In this document: piece after piece, positions 62,476 to 64,000 of the stretch
Position numbering within the stretch: position 1 is the first letter of the stretch
How the letters are laid out: each line of letters opens with the position of its first letter
NCBI RefSeq assembly: GCF_021502575.1
Contig: NZ_JAKFGN010000001.1
Location: 248,001 to 312,000, forward strand
DNA: 64,000 bases
Source of the DNA: Bradyrhizobium sp. G127
GTDB taxonomy: Bacteria; Pseudomonadota; Alphaproteobacteria; Rhizobiales; Xanthobacteraceae
Direction of reading: 5' to 3'
Program-made: the position numbers and the translations under genes
The notes under the pieces: generated by a model
Databases searched by the model: none
Told to the model about the DNA's origin: nothing
The model's input: the letters and a program-made list of their open reading frames with translations, nothing else

Positions 62476-64000
62476 TCGTCGCCTCCGCCGATGCCCGCGG
62501 CGGACCACTCCTTGACGCGGGCGAGATCGTCATAGGTACCGTAGCGGTTGGCCCACATGGTCAGGACGACGGAGCGATAGGCCTGATCCTGGTTTTCGTA
62601 GCGGCGAACCAGAGCGGTGAGTTCGCGCAGCGCGTCGTCGGCGGCATCGTCAGGAAACTGCGCCTCGTCGCCGCGATTGGCCTTGAGCTCCAGCACGCGT
62701 TCGTCGCCGGCCGGGTTGTTGCCGCTGAGCTTGACATAGGTGAGTTCGCTGACCGACGCGCCGGCCGGAATATCGCCGAAGCCGCCGCCGCGCAGGATCG
62801 CGGCTTCCAGCGTGAGCTGCGGAGAGAGGCCGAGATAGACCTGCTTGCTGCTCGGCGGATTGCCGGTCTTGTAGTCGAGCAGCGCGAACGTGCGGTCGCT
62901 GCGGTGCTCGATGCGGTCGGCGCGCGCGGTGAGTCTAAACTTGCGCCCGTTGTCGAGGGGAATGTCGATCTTGCCGGAAATCTCCGCTTCGATACGCGCG
63001 ATATTTAAGCGCCGGTCCTGTTCCCACCCCGAAAACCACGATGCGATGCGCAGGAAACGCGGCCACCACAGCGCGCGCGCTTCGGGGCGATCCATCAGCG
63101 GCGCGAAATGCGCCTCGCCAATCCGGCGCAGTGCTTGCGCGGGGTCATCCGGCAGGGTGGTTGAAAATGTGGTGGTGAATTCGCCCAGCGCCTCGTGGAT
63201 GGCCGAGCCGCGATCCGCGGCGGTCAGCGGCATGTCCACCGGATCAAGCGGGGTCAGTTTCAGAATGCGCTTGGCATAGATCGTATAGGGATCGCGCAGC
63301 CAGTCCTCGATCTCGGTGACCGACATGCGCATCGGCCGCAGGGCGACGGCGGGCTTCGGCATCGGCTGCGGCGCGGGCGCGACGACGGCAGGCCGGTCGA
63401 GTGCGTCGGCCCAGTGCGTATAATTTTCGCCGCGCTGTCTTGCTTGCTTCCAGAGTTTCTCCCCGGCCACGGCTTCGAGCCGGTGCAGGAAGCGCGAGGC
63501 GACCGCGGGTGCGCCCCCGACTTTCGCCGCGCGCGACAGGATGACGTCTTTCGCGCCGAGCAATTGCGCGAAGTCATGCGCCGACAGGCCGATGCGCCGC
63601 TCGGGCAGGTCGAGGCCGAGCTGATGCCGCATCGGGCGGCTCAGCCAGGGGTCGACGCGCGGCGCGGGCGGCCACACGCCCTCGACAAGTCCGCCGAGAA
63701 TGACGCGGTTGCTTTCGGTAAGGCGCGCTTCGAGCGGACCGTAGATGCGAAGCTGCGGCGCGCCGTTTGGCGGTCGCCGCACGATTCGGTCGGCGAACGC
63801 GGTCTGGAACACATCCGGATAATCGGCGAGTTGAACCGTTAAGCCGGTCGGAGAAGGTATGTATGGCTTCTCCGAAACACGTTTCTCATCGTGGGCCTTC
63901 GTACCAAAAAGATCATCGAAGCTCTTCGCCAACTCCTTGCCGTCTGCTTCCTGGAATAACGGGAGCATCTTTCGATCATCGGTCGATAGCGCCTCAAGCA
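62472..64000 (-). CDS. addB: Double-strand break repair protein AddB, 5' part cut by the window edge
   Basis: About 508 C-terminal residues are present; AddB is usually about 1000. The frame has no stop up to base 64000, so the ATG at 63968 is internal. Visible: the inactive-helicase-like region NRVILGGLVEGVWPPAPRVDPWLSRPMRHQLGL, then a C-terminal nuclease-like domain (MSVTEIEDWLRDPYTIYAKRILKL, FALLDYKTGNPPSSKQVYLGLSPQL) with the PD-(D/E)XK lysine. It shares an operon with addA, whose start overlaps the addB stop. Confidence 0.92.
   Translation of the reverse strand, partial: LEALSTDDRKMLPLFQEADGKELAKSFDDLFGTKAHDEKRVSEKPYIPSPTGLTVQLADYPDVFQTAFADRIVRRPPNGAPQLRIYGPLEARLTESNRVILGGLVEGVWPPAPRVDPWLSRPMRHQLGLDLPERRIGLSAHDFAQLLGAKDVILSRAAKVGGAPAVASRFLHRLEAVAGEKLWKQARQRGENYTHWADALDRPAVVAPAPQPMPKPAVALRPMRMSVTEIEDWLRDPYTIYAKRILKLTPLDPVDMPLTAADRGSAIHEALGEFTTTFSTTLPDDPAQALRRIGEAHFAPLMDRPEARALWWPRFLRIASWFSGWEQDRRLNIARIEAEISGKIDIPLDNGRKFRLTARADRIEHRSDRTFALLDYKTGNPPSSKQVYLGLSPQLTLEAAILRGGGFGDIPAGASVSELTYVKLSGNNPAGDERVLELKANRGDEAQFPDDAADDALRELTALVRRYENQDQAYRSVVLTMWANRYGTYDDLARVKEWSAAGIGGGDE

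Noticed and set aside
59992-62535. 847-codon plus-strand frame over addA
   Set aside because: Antisense frame without a conserved motif; addA is clear on the minus strand.

Overview
The window reads as ordinary chromosome from a high-GC alphaproteobacterium of the Bradyrhizobiaceae/Nitrobacteraceae type (Rhodopseudomonas, Bradyrhizobium, Afipia or Nitrobacter). This rests on recalled family resemblance, not on a search. The pointers are a malonyl-CoA synthetase very like the R. palustris enzyme, sdhCDAB order, a trpF-trpB-trpA-accD-folC run next to trxA and addAB, AccD without its zinc-ribbon cysteines, many small exported proteins, and several palindromic intergenic repeat families. I see no rRNA, tRNA, CRISPR array, prophage or complete insertion sequence.

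Layout. 1-9.4 kb: the end of a homocysteine methyltransferase-like gene, a divergent GlxA-type regulator/methyltransferase pair bracketed by two near-identical small genes, a proline-rich OmpA protein, small enzymes (PNPOx-like, MAPEG, VOC), an FkbM methyltransferase and a class III cyclase. 9.5-13.1 kb: succinate dehydrogenase. 13.4-20.6 kb: a TauE/SafE exporter, divergent matB and SDR, a fasciclin/cytochrome b/molybdopterin-lipoprotein group, and a TetR gene with two matching operator palindromes. 21-25.6 kb: an RND pump pair. 25.7-28.7 kb: a stand-alone Ada-AraC regulator, a hotdog thioesterase, a GIY-YIG nuclease between two 90-bp palindromic repeats, and an MFS transporter. 28.9-40.2 kb: leuB, asd, leuD and leuC mixed with exported and membrane proteins, carbonic anhydrase and a CitE-like lyase. 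40.8-44.5 kb: rpsP-rimM-trmD-rplS with ffh. 44.8-52.1 kb: an MBL hydrolase, SIMPL and GyrI-like exported proteins, dapF, mtaB, sppA, ihfB and lapA. 52.4-57.5 kb: trpF-trpB-trpA-accD-folC. 57.5-64 kb: repeats, trxA, addA and partial addB, cut by the right edge.

Much of the window is core metabolism: leucine (leuB, leuC, leuD), the aspartate family (asd, dapF), tryptophan (trpFBA), fatty acids (accD, matB), folate (folC), the TCA cycle (sdh), translation and secretion (rpsP, rimM, trmD, rplS, ffh, mtaB), and recombination (addAB, ihfB).

The most unusual signal is a pair of twin long hairpins. One follows dapF and one follows lapA. They share an architecture but not their sequence: a bulge of 2-3 nt about 8-11 bp above the base, in the 3' arm of the first hairpin and the 5' arm of the second. 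In both loci the first 5' arm ends at the stop codon of the upstream gene, so it encodes that protein's C-terminal tail. Also notable are the GIY-YIG gene flanked by equal-length palindromes, the paired TetR operators, and a composite palindrome found in opposite orientations inside the sdh operon and near 46 kb.
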